Counted from the first letter of the stretch, positions 53,125 through 63,462 are shown. The stretch: DNA of 64,000 nt from Kordia antarctica (GCF_009901525.1 NZ_CP019288.1:558001-622000); one strand, 5' to 3'. The notes: a model not told the origin generated them from the letters alone. Program-made: numbers and translations.

Positions 53125-55323
53125 TTAATTCGCTACATCACTAATAAATTTAATGCGATACAAACGTAACTCTTCAACGTCATAATCGCCATCAAACTCT
53201 TCCATAGCAGCTTCAATTTTGTCATTTTCAGATTCTAAGAAATATTCGTGAATTTCCTCTTGTTGATCTTCATCCAAAACATCATCAATCCAATAATTAA
53301 TATTTAATTTAGTGCCACTGTATACAATTTGCTCCATTTCTTTAATGAAATTAGCCATGGAAAGTCCTTTGGCAGCAGCAATATCATCTAGCGGAAGCTT
53401 TCTATCTACATTTTGAATAATATATAATTTTAATGCAGAATTGACGCCTGTACTTTTAACAATTAAATCATCTGGTCGTGTAATATCATTTTCATCAACA
53501 TATTTTTTGATAAATTGGATAAAATCTTTTCCATACTTTTTCGCTTTTCCATCGCCAACACCATGAATATTTTTCATTTCCTCAATAGAAATTGGATACT
53601 TCAAAGCCATATCTTCCAAAGAAGGATCTTGAAAAACCACAAATGGAGGAACACTTAAACGTTTGGCAACTTTTTTACGCAAGTCTTTCAACATGTTCAT
53701 CAACTGCTGATCTGCGACAGCACCACTTCCTTTATCAGCAGTAATAACAGTGTCATTATTTGCATCATAAAAGCTGTGATCTTCTGTCATCATAAACGAC
53801 TCAGGACTTTCAATAAACGTTCTTCCTGCGTCTGTCAACTTAATAACGCCATACGTTTCAATATCTTTTCGGAGGAATCCTGCGACTAAAACTTGACGAA
53901 TTAACGCCATCCAATATTTATCATCGTGCGATTTTCCTAGTCCAAAAAATGGTTGTAAATGTGTTTTGTGCGATTTGATCAAAGCATTTTCATTTCCAAT
54001 CAAAACATTCACAACATTCCGTGATTTATAAGTTTGTTTAGTACTTTGAATCGCTTTCAAAAGTTCTACAACTTGATCTTGAGCTTCTATTTTCTTTTTT
54101 GGGAAACGAACATTATCATCCATCTCTGCGCCTTCTCCATCATCTGGAAATTCTTCACCAAAATAGTGTAATATAAATTTTCGCCTAGAAATAGAAGTTT
54201 CAGCATACGCAACGACTTCTTGCAACAGCGCATGACCAATTTCTTGTTCTGCAACAGGTTTTCCAGACATAAATTTTTCTAACTTCTCAATATCTTTATA
54301 GGAATAAAAAGCCAAACAATGACCTTCGCCGCCATCTCTTCCTGCTCTTCCGGTTTCTTGATAATAACTTTCAATACTTTTCGGAATATCATGATGAATC
54401 ACAAAACGAACATCTGGCTTGTCAATTCCCATACCAAATGCAATCGTAGCTACTACAACTTCGCAATCTTCCATCAAAAACATATCTTGATGTTTTGCTC
54501 GTTTCTTAGGATCTAATCCTGCATGATATGGAACAGCATTCACACCATTTACCTGAAGTACTTGCGCCAATTCTTCCACACGTTTACGACTCAAACAGTA
54601 AATAATTCCGCTTTTTCCTTGATTTTGCTTTACAAATCGTATAATATCCGCATCAACATTTTTTGTCTTCGGACGTATTTCGTAATACAAATTTGGTCTA
54701 TTAAACGAAGCTGTAAACGTTCTGGCATCAGGCATTCCTAAATTCTTAAGAATATCTTCCTGCACTTTTGGAGTAGCGGTAGCCGTTAATCCAATTATTG
54801 GAATATTGTCTCCTATCTTACCTATAATACTTTTAAGATTTCTGTATTCGGGACGAAAATCGTGTCCCCATTCTGAAATACAATGGGCTTCATCAACAGC
54901 CATGAAAGAAATTGGAACAGTCCGTAAGAACGCTACATTTTCATCTTTTGTCAATGATTCCGGAGCTACATATAACAATTTCGTAATTCCGCTTGTAATA
55001 TCTTCTTTAACTTGTCTAATCTCAGCTTTGGTAAGCGAAGAATTTAACACGTGTGCAATACCGTCATGAGAGGATATTCCTCTAAGCGCGTCCACTTGGT
55101 TCTTCATCAAGGCAATTAGGGGAGAAACAATAATAGCAGTTCCTTCTTTCATTAATGCTGGCAATTGGTAACATAATGACTTACCGCCGCCTGTTGGCAT
55201 AACTACAAAGGTATTTTCATTGCTGATGATGCTTTTAATAACTTCTTCCTGTAGTCCTTTGAATTGACTGAACCCGAAGTGCTTCTTTAGCTCCTTATAT
55301 AAGTCAATTTCTACTAAACTCAT
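53125..55323 (-). CDS. recQ: ATP-dependent DNA helicase RecQ (Bacteroidota type, zinc cysteines absent)
   Basis: The 732-residue protein has the RecQ motor: 'MPTGGGKSLCYQLPAL' (about 41-56), 'VDEAHCISEWGHDFRPEY', 'TATATPKV' and 'QETGRAGRDG', then an RQC region and a C-terminal HRDC-like domain ('LSVPPFVVFQDPSLEDMALKYP'). Where RecQ normally has four zinc-binding cysteines after 'FILHYFGE', this protein has an acidic run 'EFPDDGEGAEMDDN' and no cysteine. It unwinds DNA in recombination and repair. It is divergent from kdsD. Confidence 0.93.
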   Translation of the reverse strand: MSLVEIDLYKELKKHFGFSQFKGLQEEVIKSIISNENTFVVMPTGGGKSLCYQLPALMKEGTAIIVSPLIALMKNQVDALRGISSHDGIAHVLNSSLTKAEIRQVKEDITSGITKLLYVAPESLTKDENVAFLRTVPISFMAVDEAHCISEWGHDFRPEYRNLKSIIGKIGDNIPIIGLTATATPKVQEDILKNLGMPDARTFTASFNRPNLYYEIRPKTKNVDADIIRFVKQNQGKSGIIYCLSRKRVEELAQVLQVNGVNAVPYHAGLDPKKRAKHQDMFLMEDCEVVVATIAFGMGIDKPDVRFVIHHDIPKSIESYYQETGRAGRDGGEGHCLAFYSYKDIEKLEKFMSGKPVAEQEIGHALLQEVVAYAETSISRRKFILHYFGEEFPDDGEGAEMDDNVRFPKKKIEAQDQVVELLKAIQSTKQTYKSRNVVNVLIGNENALIKSHKTHLQPFFGLGKSHDDKYWMALIRQVLVAGFLRKDIETYGVIKLTDAGRTFIESPESFMMTEDHSFYDANNDTVITADKGSGAVADQQLMNMLKDLRKKVAKRLSVPPFVVFQDPSLEDMALKYPISIEEMKNIHGVGDGKAKKYGKDFIQFIKKYVDENDITRPDDLIVKSTGVNSALKLYIIQNVDRKLPLDDIAAAKGLSMANFIKEMEQIVYSGTKLNINYWIDDVLDEDQQEEIHEYFLESENDKIEAAMEEFDGDYDVEELRLYRIKFISDVAN

Positions 55324-55408
55324 TCTATGTTTTTACTATTTTACATACATTTGCATACTCTAAAGATACTATATTCTTTAGTAACAGCAATTTTTAAATT
55401 TATTCATT

Positions 55409-56377
55409 TTGAAATATAAAGATAGTATTATTCGAGTTGCCAAGCAAACCGTTCAAACAGAATGTGATGCGATCAAAAATTTAATTCCATTAATCGATGA
55501 CGAGTTTGCCGAAGCAGTCTCATACATCTATAATTCTAACGGAAGAGTCGTTGTAACTGGTATTGGAAAAAGCGCCAACATTGCCACAAAAATCGTCGCA
55601 ACGTTAAATTCTACGGGAACGCCTGCAATTTTTATGCATGCCGCAGATGCTATTCACGGTGATTTAGGAATTATTCAAGAACACGATACAGTTATTTGTA
55701 TTTCAAAAAGTGGGAACACTCCTGAAATCAAAGTATTAGTTCCTTTAATTAAGAATGGCAACAACAAATTAATCGCAATTACCTCTAACAAAGAATCTTA
55801 TCTTGGAATACAAGCAGATTATGTGTTACACGCTTACGCTGAAAAAGAAGCCTGTCCAAACAATTTGGCGCCAACTACAAGTACAACCGTACAATTGGTC
55901 TTAGGAGATGCATTGGCAATTTGCTTATTAGATTTACGAGGTTTTTCAAGTAAAGATTTTGCGAAATTTCATCCTGGTGGCGCTTTAGGAAAAAAATTAT
56001 ACTTGCGTGTCAACGATTTGGCTTCTGTAAATCAAAAACCGAAAGTACTCGCGGATAGTTCTGTAAAAGATGTCATTATCGAAATTTCCAAAGGAATGTT
56101 AGGCGCAACTGCCGTTGTGAATGATGTTGAAGAAATTATTGGTGTCATTACGGATGGAGATATTAGACGTATGTTAGCTGATAATGATTTTATTGGCGAT
56201 TTAAAAGCACACAATATAATGTCGTCCAATCCAAAACGAATTGCGAACGACGCTATGGCTGTTGAAGCGTTAGAAATAATGGAAAACAACGGAATTTCAC
56301 AATTAATGGTAGAAGATGAAGGAAGATACGCAGGAATCGTACATTTGCATGATTTAGTTAAAGAAGGAATCTTATAA
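55409..56377 (+). CDS. kdsD: Arabinose-5-phosphate isomerase (KpsF/GutQ family)
   Basis: The 322-residue protein has a SIS domain ('VVTGIGKSANIATKIVATLNSTG' and 'DTVICISKSGNTPEIK') and two CBS domains (from about 205). It makes arabinose-5-phosphate, the first step to Kdo in LPS. The start codon is TTG 55409. The stop codon overlaps the tatC start as TAATG, so both belong to one operon. Confidence 0.93.
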   Translation: MKYKDSIIRVAKQTVQTECDAIKNLIPLIDDEFAEAVSYIYNSNGRVVVTGIGKSANIATKIVATLNSTGTPAIFMHAADAIHGDLGIIQEHDTVICISKSGNTPEIKVLVPLIKNGNNKLIAITSNKESYLGIQADYVLHAYAEKEACPNNLAPTTSTTVQLVLGDALAICLLDLRGFSSKDFAKFHPGGALGKKLYLRVNDLASVNQKPKVLADSSVKDVIIEISKGMLGATAVVNDVEEIIGVITDGDIRRMLADNDFIGDLKAHNIMSSNPKRIANDAMAVEALEIMENNGISQLMVEDEGRYAGIVHLHDLVKEGIL

Positions 56378-57198
56378 TGGGGAAAAAAAATAAAAATGAA
56401 ATGTCATTCTTAGATCATTTAGAAGAACTAAGATGGCATCTTATCCGTAGTTTTAGTGTCATATTTGTTATTGCAGTTGTAGTATTTATATTCATGACAT
56501 CTATTTATGATAACTTATTAATTGTCCATTTAGATGGGAATTTTGTAACGTATAAATTTTTCTGCCAAGCGTTTGAACTTATTAGTATTGACAGTGAATT
56601 TTGTTCGCTTACCTTCAATGACAAATTGAATAATTTAGATGTCACAGGACAATTTACAATGGCAATTTGGACATCACTAATTTTAGGACTCATCTTTGCA
56701 TTTCCATATATTTTATTTGAATTATGGCGATTTATCGCTCCAGGATTAAACCCGAAAGAACGTGGAAAATCACGCTGGTTTATAGTATTGGCTTCACTCC
56801 TATTCTTTGTTGGATTATTGTTCAGTTATTACGTAATTATGCCAATGTCGTCGTACTTTTTCTACACATTCTCTATTACAGATAAAATTCAAAACACCAT
56901 TACAGTTCAATCACACATTAGTTTACTAACTAACACATTACTAGGTGTTTCATTAGTTTTTGAATTGCCATTAGTTATATACTTTTTATCAAAATTAGGA
57001 TTAATTACGCCTGCATTCTTACGCAAGTATCGAAAACATGCGTTAGTTGTCGTATTGATTCTTGCTGCCGTAATTACGCCTCCTGATGTTGCGAGTCAAG
57101 TTGTAGTAGCAATTCCAATATTAATCTTATATGAAGTAGGAATCATCATATCAAAAAGAGTAGAGAAAAATTTAAAAAAGAAATTAAAAAATGCCTAA
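56377..57198 (+). CDS. tatC: Sec-independent protein translocase TatC
   Basis: The 273-residue protein has the TatC signature 'MSFLDHLEELRWHLIRS' at the N-terminus, six hydrophobic helices, and 'FELWRFIAPGLNPKERGKS' in the second loop region. TatC receives twin-arginine signal peptides and builds the Tat channel with TatA. It overlaps kdsD by one base and the next gene by 8 bp. A longer first periplasmic loop is present. Confidence 0.96.
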   Translation: MGKKNKNEMSFLDHLEELRWHLIRSFSVIFVIAVVVFIFMTSIYDNLLIVHLDGNFVTYKFFCQAFELISIDSEFCSLTFNDKLNNLDVTGQFTMAIWTSLILGLIFAFPYILFELWRFIAPGLNPKERGKSRWFIVLASLLFFVGLLFSYYVIMPMSSYFFYTFSITDKIQNTITVQSHISLLTNTLLGVSLVFELPLVIYFLSKLGLITPAFLRKYRKHALVVVLILAAVITPPDVASQVVVAIPILILYEVGIIISKRVEKNLKKKLKNA

Positions 57199-57538
57199 TC
57201 AAGTAGAAGAATTTAATGCGTATCGAGTTAAAATGAATGATAAAATTTTAGCCGATAATAACAAAGTAATCAAACGTATCTTCAATTTAGATACAAATGC
57301 TTTTTCAGAAGGTGCTTTAGACGTAAAAACAAAGGAATTACTTGGTTTAGTAGCTTCTACGGTATTGCGTTGTGACGATTGTATAAAATACCACTTAGAA
57401 TCTTGCCACAAAGAAGGTTTGAGCAAAGAACAAGTAATGGAAACGCTAAGTATTGCCACGTTAATTGGCGGAACAATTGTCATTCCACATTTACGCAAAG
57501 CTTATGAATATTGGGAAGCATTAGAGGAACAGGCATAA
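57191..57538 (+). CDS. Carboxymuconolactone decarboxylase/AhpD-like protein
   Basis: The 115-residue protein has the CMD fold motif 'LRCDDCIKYHLESCHKEG' with the CxxC and the helix-following histidine, as in AhpD-type thiol oxidoreductases, and 'ETLSIATLIGGTIVIPHLRKA'. It overlaps tatC by 8 bp and closes the operon. It probably works in peroxide or thiol redox; the true substrate is unknown. Confidence 0.88.
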   Translation: MPNQVEEFNAYRVKMNDKILADNNKVIKRIFNLDTNAFSEGALDVKTKELLGLVASTVLRCDDCIKYHLESCHKEGLSKEQVMETLSIATLIGGTIVIPHLRKAYEYWEALEEQA

Positions 57539-57700
57539 GTTAGATTTTAGACCGCTTTGCTGATAGAATTTAGATTGCTTCGCTGTTAGATGCTAAATGT
57601 ATTAAATCCAATTCAGTATCATGCGACGTTAATTTAATACTAAAAAACACCTGCGTTGTACTGAAATTAGTATTTTTACAATTCACAATGACCAAATTAT

Positions 57701-58456
57701 ATGATTTTAAGAGCTGAAAATATCATGAAGTCCTACAAAGGACGAAAAGTTGTAAAGGGAATTTCTCTTGAAGTAAATCAAGGCGAAATTGTTGGATTAC
57801 TAGGTCCAAATGGAGCTGGAAAAACAACTTCTTTCTATATGATTGTTGGATTGATAAAACCCAACGGCGGAAAAATCTTTTTGGACGACAAAGAAATTAC
57901 CAATTTCCCAATGTACAAACGTGCGCAAAACGGAATTGGTTATTTGGCACAAGAAGCTTCGGTATTCAGAAAATTGAGCATTGAAGACAATATTTTAAGT
58001 GTATTACAATTGACTAAACTATCAAAAAAAGAGCAATTAATGAAAATGGAATCGCTCATTGAAGAATTTGGTTTAGGACACATTCGTAAAAATCGTGGCG
58101 ATTTATTGTCTGGTGGCGAACGAAGACGAACAGAAATTGCTCGCGCATTAGCAACCGATCCAAGTTTTGTATTATTAGATGAACCTTTCGCAGGAGTTGA
58201 TCCTGTTGCGGTTGAAGACATTCAGCGAATAATTGCACACTTAAAAAACAAAAACATCGGAATCTTAATTACCGATCACAACGTACAAGAAACCTTAGCA
58301 ATTACAGATAGAACCTATTTAATGTTTGAAGGAAACATTCTAAAAGCTGGAAAGCCACAAGAATTAGCCGAAGACGAAATGGTTCGGAAAGTATATCTTG
58401 GTCAAAACTTCGAATTACGTAAAAAGAAAATTGACTTTGAAAGCGCGAAAGGTTAG
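57701..58456 (+). CDS. lptB: LPS export ABC transporter ATPase LptB
   Basis: The 251-residue ATPase has Walker A '[14 protein letters not shown]' (about 32-45), Q-loop 'YLAQEASVF', signature '[16 protein letters not shown]' (about 135-150) and Walker B '[13 protein letters not shown]', the typical LptB form. It powers extraction of LPS with LptFG. ATG 57701 fits. The low-complexity repeat that follows separates it from pssA. Confidence 0.96.
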   Translation: MILRAENIMKSYKGRKVVKGISLEVNQGEIVGLLGPNGAGKTTSFYMIVGLIKPNGGKIFLDDKEITNFPMYKRAQNGIGYLAQEASVFRKLSIEDNILSVLQLTKLSKKEQLMKMESLIEEFGLGHIRKNRGDLLSGGERRRTEIARALATDPSFVLLDEPFAGVDPVAVEDIQRIIAHLKNKNIGILITDHNVQETLAITDRTYLMFEGNILKAGKPQELAEDEMVRKVYLGQNFELRKKKIDFESAKG

Positions 58457-58466
58457 ATTTTTTTCA

Positions 58467-58505
58467 GTTGTGAGTTGTGAGTTGTGAGTTGTGAGTTGTG
58501 AGTTG
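58467..58505. repeat. 7-bp tandem repeat (gttgtga), five and a half copies
   Basis: Five perfect gttgtga units run from 58467 to 58501, then a partial one. It lies just after the lptB stop codon and resembles words near 22801-22815. Confidence 0.95.
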
Positions 58506-58597
58506 AAAATAAAGTAAACTGACCATTTCGACTATCATTCATGATAAATTATAGCCAAAATTATACATTTAAAATTCAACATATATAATTTAAAATT

Positions 58598-59347
58598 TCA
58601 ATTATTTTTCACCAAAGAAATCAACACATACAATAAAATTATAATCGGAATCGCTAAAAACTGTAAAAACACTAATAATAACAGACAAAGCGCGATAAAA
58701 ATATACTTTACAGCATTATTTTTAAAACTCCAATCTTTAAATTTTAAGGCGAATAATGGAATCTTTGCATTCAATACATAACAACTTACTAACGTCATTC
58801 CTATCAAAAACCATTTATTTAGAATAATTGCGTCAACTATTTCGCTTCCTTGATACATTAAAATCAGCGGAAATGATATAATAAGCAATGTATTTGCAGG
58901 TGTTGGCAATCCGATAAATGATGAAGTTTGGTTTTCATCGATGTTGAATTTTGCCAAACGATACGCTGAAGCAAGCACAATTAACAACCCAAATAACGGC
59001 AAGAAATGAACTTCATTTTGAAACCAATGCCACGAATCTGACCAAGAATGTCCATCGTTCACTTTCTCATGTATATCTAAGGATTTATTAAATAATTGAT
59101 ACATTATAATTCCAGGAACAACGCCGCTAGTTACCATATCCGCTAACGAATCTAGTTGCAAACCCAATTCACTTTGTACCTTTAACATTCTGGCTGCAAA
59201 GCCATCAAAAAAGTCGAAAAATATTCCTAGAAACACAAAAAATGCAGCAATCTCTAATTGGTTTTTCACAGCGAAAATTACTGCCAAACAACCGCAAAAT
59301 AAATTCAATAATGTGATGAAATTTGGAATGTGTTTTTTGATATTCAT
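58598..59347 (-). CDS. pssA: CDP-diacylglycerol-serine O-phosphatidyltransferase
   Basis: ATG 59347 gives the 249-residue form; codons upstream are not typical. The CDP-alcohol transferase signature is complete: 'FDGFAARMLKVQSELGLQLD' followed by SLAD (DGxxAR, then Gx3D, then the second D). About seven hydrophobic segments. It makes phosphatidylserine from CDP-diacylglycerol and serine in the inner membrane, the precursor of phosphatidylethanolamine. Confidence 0.93.
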   Translation of the reverse strand: MNIKKHIPNFITLLNLFCGCLAVIFAVKNQLEIAAFFVFLGIFFDFFDGFAARMLKVQSELGLQLDSLADMVTSGVVPGIIMYQLFNKSLDIHEKVNDGHSWSDSWHWFQNEVHFLPLFGLLIVLASAYRLAKFNIDENQTSSFIGLPTPANTLLIISFPLILMYQGSEIVDAIILNKWFLIGMTLVSCYVLNAKIPLFALKFKDWSFKNNAVKYIFIALCLLLLVFLQFLAIPIIILLYVLISLVKNN

Positions 59348-59492
59348 GTAGTATGATTTTTTGTAAAAATAATTAAACTTTACAAACTCCACTGAAAAGA
59401 AGTGAAAATGTTCGCTAAATCCATACAATATCTACGTAATTTTTGAGTTTATTAGGGTAGAAAATCGCATATTTGTATAAAAAATTACACTC

Positions 59493-60551
59493 TTGAAAAA
59501 GCAATTCCTTTTCCTCTTTATAATAGTTACACACTTGGCAAATAGCCAATCGGTCGCTAAATACTCCAACGAATTTATGAATATTGGTGTAGATGCTGGC
59601 GCGTTCGGTATGGCAAATGCTGTAGTTGCTAACGTTAGCGATGTCAATGCTGGTTACTGGAATCCTGCGGGATTGGTGCAATTGGAAGACAAACAAATGG
59701 CATTAATGCATTCTAGTTATTTTGCAAACATTGCATTGTATGATTATGCCGCGTTTGCGATGCAAATTGATGATAGAAGTGCTTTTGGAATTTCATTGAT
59801 TCGATTTGGAGTTGATGATATTCTAAACACAACACAATTAATTGATAGTCAAGGAAATATTGACTTTAACAGAATCAGCCTCTTCTCTACTGCCGATTAC
59901 GGAATTACGTTTTCGTATGCACGAAGAATGCCTGTTCAAGGATTAAATTACGGTATAAATGCCAAAGTAATTCGTAGAGTTATTGGCGATTTTGCTTCTT
60001 CTTGGGGATTTGGATTTGACTTCGGATTGCAGTTTAGACATAAAGATTGGAAATTTGGTTTGATGGCGCGCGATATTACAACGACATTCAATACTTGGAG
60101 CATTGATGAAGATTTATTCAATAATGTAAGTGACCAAATTCCAGCACAAGATTTACCAGAAACTACCGAAATTACGATTCCAAAATTACAACTTGGAGTT
60201 GCACGAACGTTTACATTCAATTACGATTATTCGCTAACTGCGGAAGTTGACCTTAACATGCGTTTTGCTGAAACAAATGACTTAATTTCTACTTCGTTTG
60301 CAAGTATTACACCTTCTCTCGGATTGCAATTTGCATATACAGATTTAGTGTTTTTAAGAGCTGGTATTGGAAATTTCCAAAATGAAAACAACTTTGGATC
60401 TGAATCATTAACGTTTCAACCAAACATCGGAATCGGTTTTAAATACAAAGGAATTCAAGTAGATTATGCACTAACGGACATTGGCGATCAAAGTGCGGCT
60501 GTATATTCGAATGTATTCTCATTAAAAATTGACTGGAGTTTATTTAGATAA
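59493..60551 (+). CDS. PorV/PorQ-family outer-membrane protein (PorV2-like, T9SS related)
   Basis: The frame starts with TTG 59493 and has a signal peptide (to about residue 18, 'LANSQS'). 'FMNIGVDAGAFGMANAVVANVSDVNAGYWNPAGL' type sequence at about 28-62 is the hallmark N-terminus of PorV/PorQ beta barrels, and the remainder is amphipathic strands ending 'VFSLKIDWSLFR'. PorV shuttles T9SS cargo to the attachment complex. This paralog has an uncertain exact role. It is divergent from pssA. Confidence 0.85.
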   Translation: MKKQFLFLFIIVTHLANSQSVAKYSNEFMNIGVDAGAFGMANAVVANVSDVNAGYWNPAGLVQLEDKQMALMHSSYFANIALYDYAAFAMQIDDRSAFGISLIRFGVDDILNTTQLIDSQGNIDFNRISLFSTADYGITFSYARRMPVQGLNYGINAKVIRRVIGDFASSWGFGFDFGLQFRHKDWKFGLMARDITTTFNTWSIDEDLFNNVSDQIPAQDLPETTEITIPKLQLGVARTFTFNYDYSLTAEVDLNMRFAETNDLISTSFASITPSLGLQFAYTDLVFLRAGIGNFQNENNFGSESLTFQPNIGIGFKYKGIQVDYALTDIGDQSAAVYSNVFSLKIDWSLFR

Positions 60552-60632
60552 TAAAAACTTCTTTTTAAAATTCTACTAAAAAATAATTTTAGATATTTTC
60601 CGTGTGACGAATAAAAGCAATAAATTTATCAC

Positions 60633-61829
60633 ATGAAAAAAACGATACTTTTGCTACTCTTTCTTTCTGTTGGAATGCTTTTTGGACAAGAAGCAACTCA
60701 CGTTCGACTTTCCTCAGAAGCTGAATTTTCAATAATTACCTGCGGTTCAGGCAACGAGTTATACTCATCTTTTGGGCACAGCGCATTTCGCATAAAAGAT
60801 CCTGTATTTGGGTACGATGTCGTTTACAACTACGGAACTTTTGATTTTGAAGCTGATTGGTTTTATTTAAAATTTGTGCAAGGAAAACTTCCATATCAAT
60901 TAGGTCGTGCCAATTTCAAAAACTTTTTACGCACGTATAAATATGAAAAACGTTGGGTAAAAGAGCAAGTTTTAAATCTAACTCCTGAACAAGTTCGGCA
61001 ATTATTTGACTTTTTAGAAAACAATTATAAGGTAGAAAACAGAGATTATAAATATGATTTCTTCTTCAACAATTGCGCAACAAAAATTAGAGACGTTATA
61101 AAAGAGAACTTTGGTGATGAAATCATTTTCAATGAAAATCATATCACTGAAGAAAAAACATTTAGAGGTTTAATTCACGAAAACTTAGACGATAACTCTT
61201 GGTCTAGTTTCGGAATTGACATTGCGTTAGGTTCGGTGATTGATAAAAAAGCGCCACCAATAGATTATCAATTTCTACCAGAATATGTGTTTGAAGCGTT
61301 CGGAAATGCTACTATGCGAGATTCGGGAACTCCATTCGTAAAAGAAACAAATCTCATCTTAAAAGCGCCCGAAACTGCTAAAGCAAACAAAAATTCTATA
61401 TTGAGTCCGTATGTGATTCTCTCTATATTGATGTTGATCGTTCTCGTAATCACATTCCTAGATTTCAAAAATAACAAACGAACTAGATGGCTTGATGCTG
61501 TTTTACTAGTCGGAAACGGAATTGCAGGAATCATCATTCTATTACTTTGGTTTGCAACCGATCACACGGCAACAGCAATGAATTGGAACGTTTTATGGTT
61601 GCTCCCGATAAATATTTTCTTTGTTAAAAAGTTTTTCTCTAAAGCACAAGAATGCAGAGAATTATGGAAACATACTGCTTTTCTATTGCTATTAATCGCA
61701 GTCGTTTTCTTTTTATGGATTATTGATTTTCAGCAGTTTGCATTAGCAGCAATTCCTCTACTAATCATGTTTACCATTCGGTATGCGTATTTGACGTATT
61801 ATTTTTTGAGGTTGGAGGAAGAAGTGTAA
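60633..61829 (+). CDS. Lnb-like (DUF4105) lipoprotein N-acyltransferase candidate
   Basis: A signal peptide (about 1-19) leads into a DUF4105/Lnb periplasmic domain with candidate catalytic residues in 'SSFGHSAFRI' (His) and 'YDFFFNNCATKIRD' (Cys), then about five hydrophobic segments from residue 255 to the end. In Bacteroides, relatives of this domain (Lnb) add the third acyl chain to lipoproteins; recalled knowledge, not checked. The window's lipoproteins would be substrates. The length of 398 is as expected. Confidence 0.75.
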   Translation: MKKTILLLLFLSVGMLFGQEATHVRLSSEAEFSIITCGSGNELYSSFGHSAFRIKDPVFGYDVVYNYGTFDFEADWFYLKFVQGKLPYQLGRANFKNFLRTYKYEKRWVKEQVLNLTPEQVRQLFDFLENNYKVENRDYKYDFFFNNCATKIRDVIKENFGDEIIFNENHITEEKTFRGLIHENLDDNSWSSFGIDIALGSVIDKKAPPIDYQFLPEYVFEAFGNATMRDSGTPFVKETNLILKAPETAKANKNSILSPYVILSILMLIVLVITFLDFKNNKRTRWLDAVLLVGNGIAGIIILLLWFATDHTATAMNWNVLWLLPINIFFVKKFFSKAQECRELWKHTAFLLLLIAVVFFLWIIDFQQFALAAIPLLIMFTIRYAYLTYYFLRLEEEV

Positions 61830-62055
61830 ATCGCTTTTTATTGAAAAATTGAAGCATTGAATGATTAAAAAATTCTTTTTTGTCATTCCTGCGCAGGCAG
61901 GAATCCATTGTATCGTGATTAACAAATTCAATAATTGAAGGTATATTTTTGCCACAAATTCACGAATGTTTTTTGTTGTCATTCCTGCACCGCTAGTGCG
62001 AGTTTCAAAACTCGTACCGACAAACAAGCTAAAAGCAAACAGCTAAAAGCCAAAG

Positions 62056-63453
62056 TTATCTTCCCCGATAAAACAACACTGTACTCAACGTTTTTACAAC
62101 GATATTAACATCCAAAAATAAGCTTCGATGTTTTATATAATATAAGTCGTATTGAAGTTTTCTCAAACTGTCTTCTTCTGAAGCGCCATAATCTGTTTTC
62201 ACTTGCGCCCAACCTGTCACACCTGGTTTTACTACATGTCTAATTTCATAAAAAGTAAGACTTTCCGAAAGTTGTTTTACAAACGCTGGACGTTCTGGTC
62301 GTGGACCAATCATGCTCATTTCGCCTTTTAACACATTAAAAAACTGCGGAACTTCATCCAAACGCGATTTACGCAGAAAACCACCAAATTTAGTAATTCG
62401 GGTATCATTTCTCGTAGCCCAAACTGCGCCATCTTTTTCGGCATCAATCACCATACTGCGGAGTTTGTAAATTTTAAATGGCACACCATTTTTCCCAACA
62501 CGTTCTTGCGTATATACTAAAGGTCCACGATTTCCGATCAAGTTTCCGATCAAAACAAATGGGAGAAATATCAAACTTGCAACCAGTCCTAAAATCGAAA
62601 AAACAATATCAAACAAACGATGAGAAAACAGGTATAATTTATTTTGATTGCTTCGGCTGAACGGAAAATATTTATAAAAATCTTTTCCAATATATTGTAA
62701 TGGTACGCGAAACATCAATTCTTCATACACTTGTGTGTATTCTTTAATTGGCAAACCAGTTTCAAGCAAAGAAATCAAACTATCAAATAGCGGTTTACTC
62801 AATTCTTCACGTTCATTACTTGCAATAATAATTTCAGAAACTGCTTTTTGTTGTGCAATTTCTTTAAGATTTAAATTTTTAATTTCCTCTAAACCAGCTA
62901 ATTCAGGAGCTTTCACGCTAGTATCAGAACTTGAATTTATATAGCCTACAATTTCATAATAGTTTGTACTTGAATTAATAGCATCTAACATTACTTTAAT
63001 TTCTTGCGTATTTCCTATCAATAATATGTTTTTGAAGAATCTTGGCGAAGAAATAAAGAAAATATAAGCGCAACGCCACAAAAAGATTGCGACCGAAATT
63101 GCTAAGAAGAAATATAAAATTTGTAACCGATTTACGGGCAATTCAGGCGTTAAGAAAGGCGTCAATAAATAGCACAAAACCGTAATGGAAACCGAAAGTA
63201 CAATCCCTTGAAATGTAGATTCAAAACGACTTGATTTTTGCAAATCATACAATTCAAAAATAGTAGAAAACAATAAGAAATATACAATCAATACCAACGT
63301 CCAAACCCAACGTTGTTGCGTGATCATAAAGTAATCGAAGTCGAAAATGTTGGAAACCAAATACAAGCCAAAAAGCAACGCAACTACATCGAAAACTCGA
63401 AGTAGCAGTTTACGTTCCGATATTTCGAAATGTATGTTAGATTTTGAGGCCAT
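62056..63453 (-). CDS. Undecaprenyl-phosphate sugar-1-phosphate transferase (initiating glycosyltransferase)
   Basis: The 465-residue protein follows the WbaP/WcaJ plan: four or five N-terminal membrane helices (to about residue 130), a CoA_binding_3-like Rossmann region (about 140-225), another membrane helix (about 280-300) and a Bac_transf domain with 'FKIYKLRSMVIDAEKDG', 'RKSRLDEVPQFFNVLKGEMS' and 'IGPRPERP'. It puts the first sugar on the lipid carrier for exopolysaccharide or O-antigen. It is 9 bp downstream of the ligase-like gene, so the same operon. Confidence 0.93.
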   Translation of the reverse strand: MASKSNIHFEISERKLLLRVFDVVALLFGLYLVSNIFDFDYFMITQQRWVWTLVLIVYFLLFSTIFELYDLQKSSRFESTFQGIVLSVSITVLCYLLTPFLTPELPVNRLQILYFFLAISVAIFLWRCAYIFFISSPRFFKNILLIGNTQEIKVMLDAINSSTNYYEIVGYINSSSDTSVKAPELAGLEEIKNLNLKEIAQQKAVSEIIIASNEREELSKPLFDSLISLLETGLPIKEYTQVYEELMFRVPLQYIGKDFYKYFPFSRSNQNKLYLFSHRLFDIVFSILGLVASLIFLPFVLIGNLIGNRGPLVYTQERVGKNGVPFKIYKLRSMVIDAEKDGAVWATRNDTRITKFGGFLRKSRLDEVPQFFNVLKGEMSMIGPRPERPAFVKQLSESLTFYEIRHVVKPGVTGWAQVKTDYGASEEDSLRKLQYDLYYIKHRSLFLDVNIVVKTLSTVLFYRGR

Positions 63454-63462
63454 AATGTTCGT

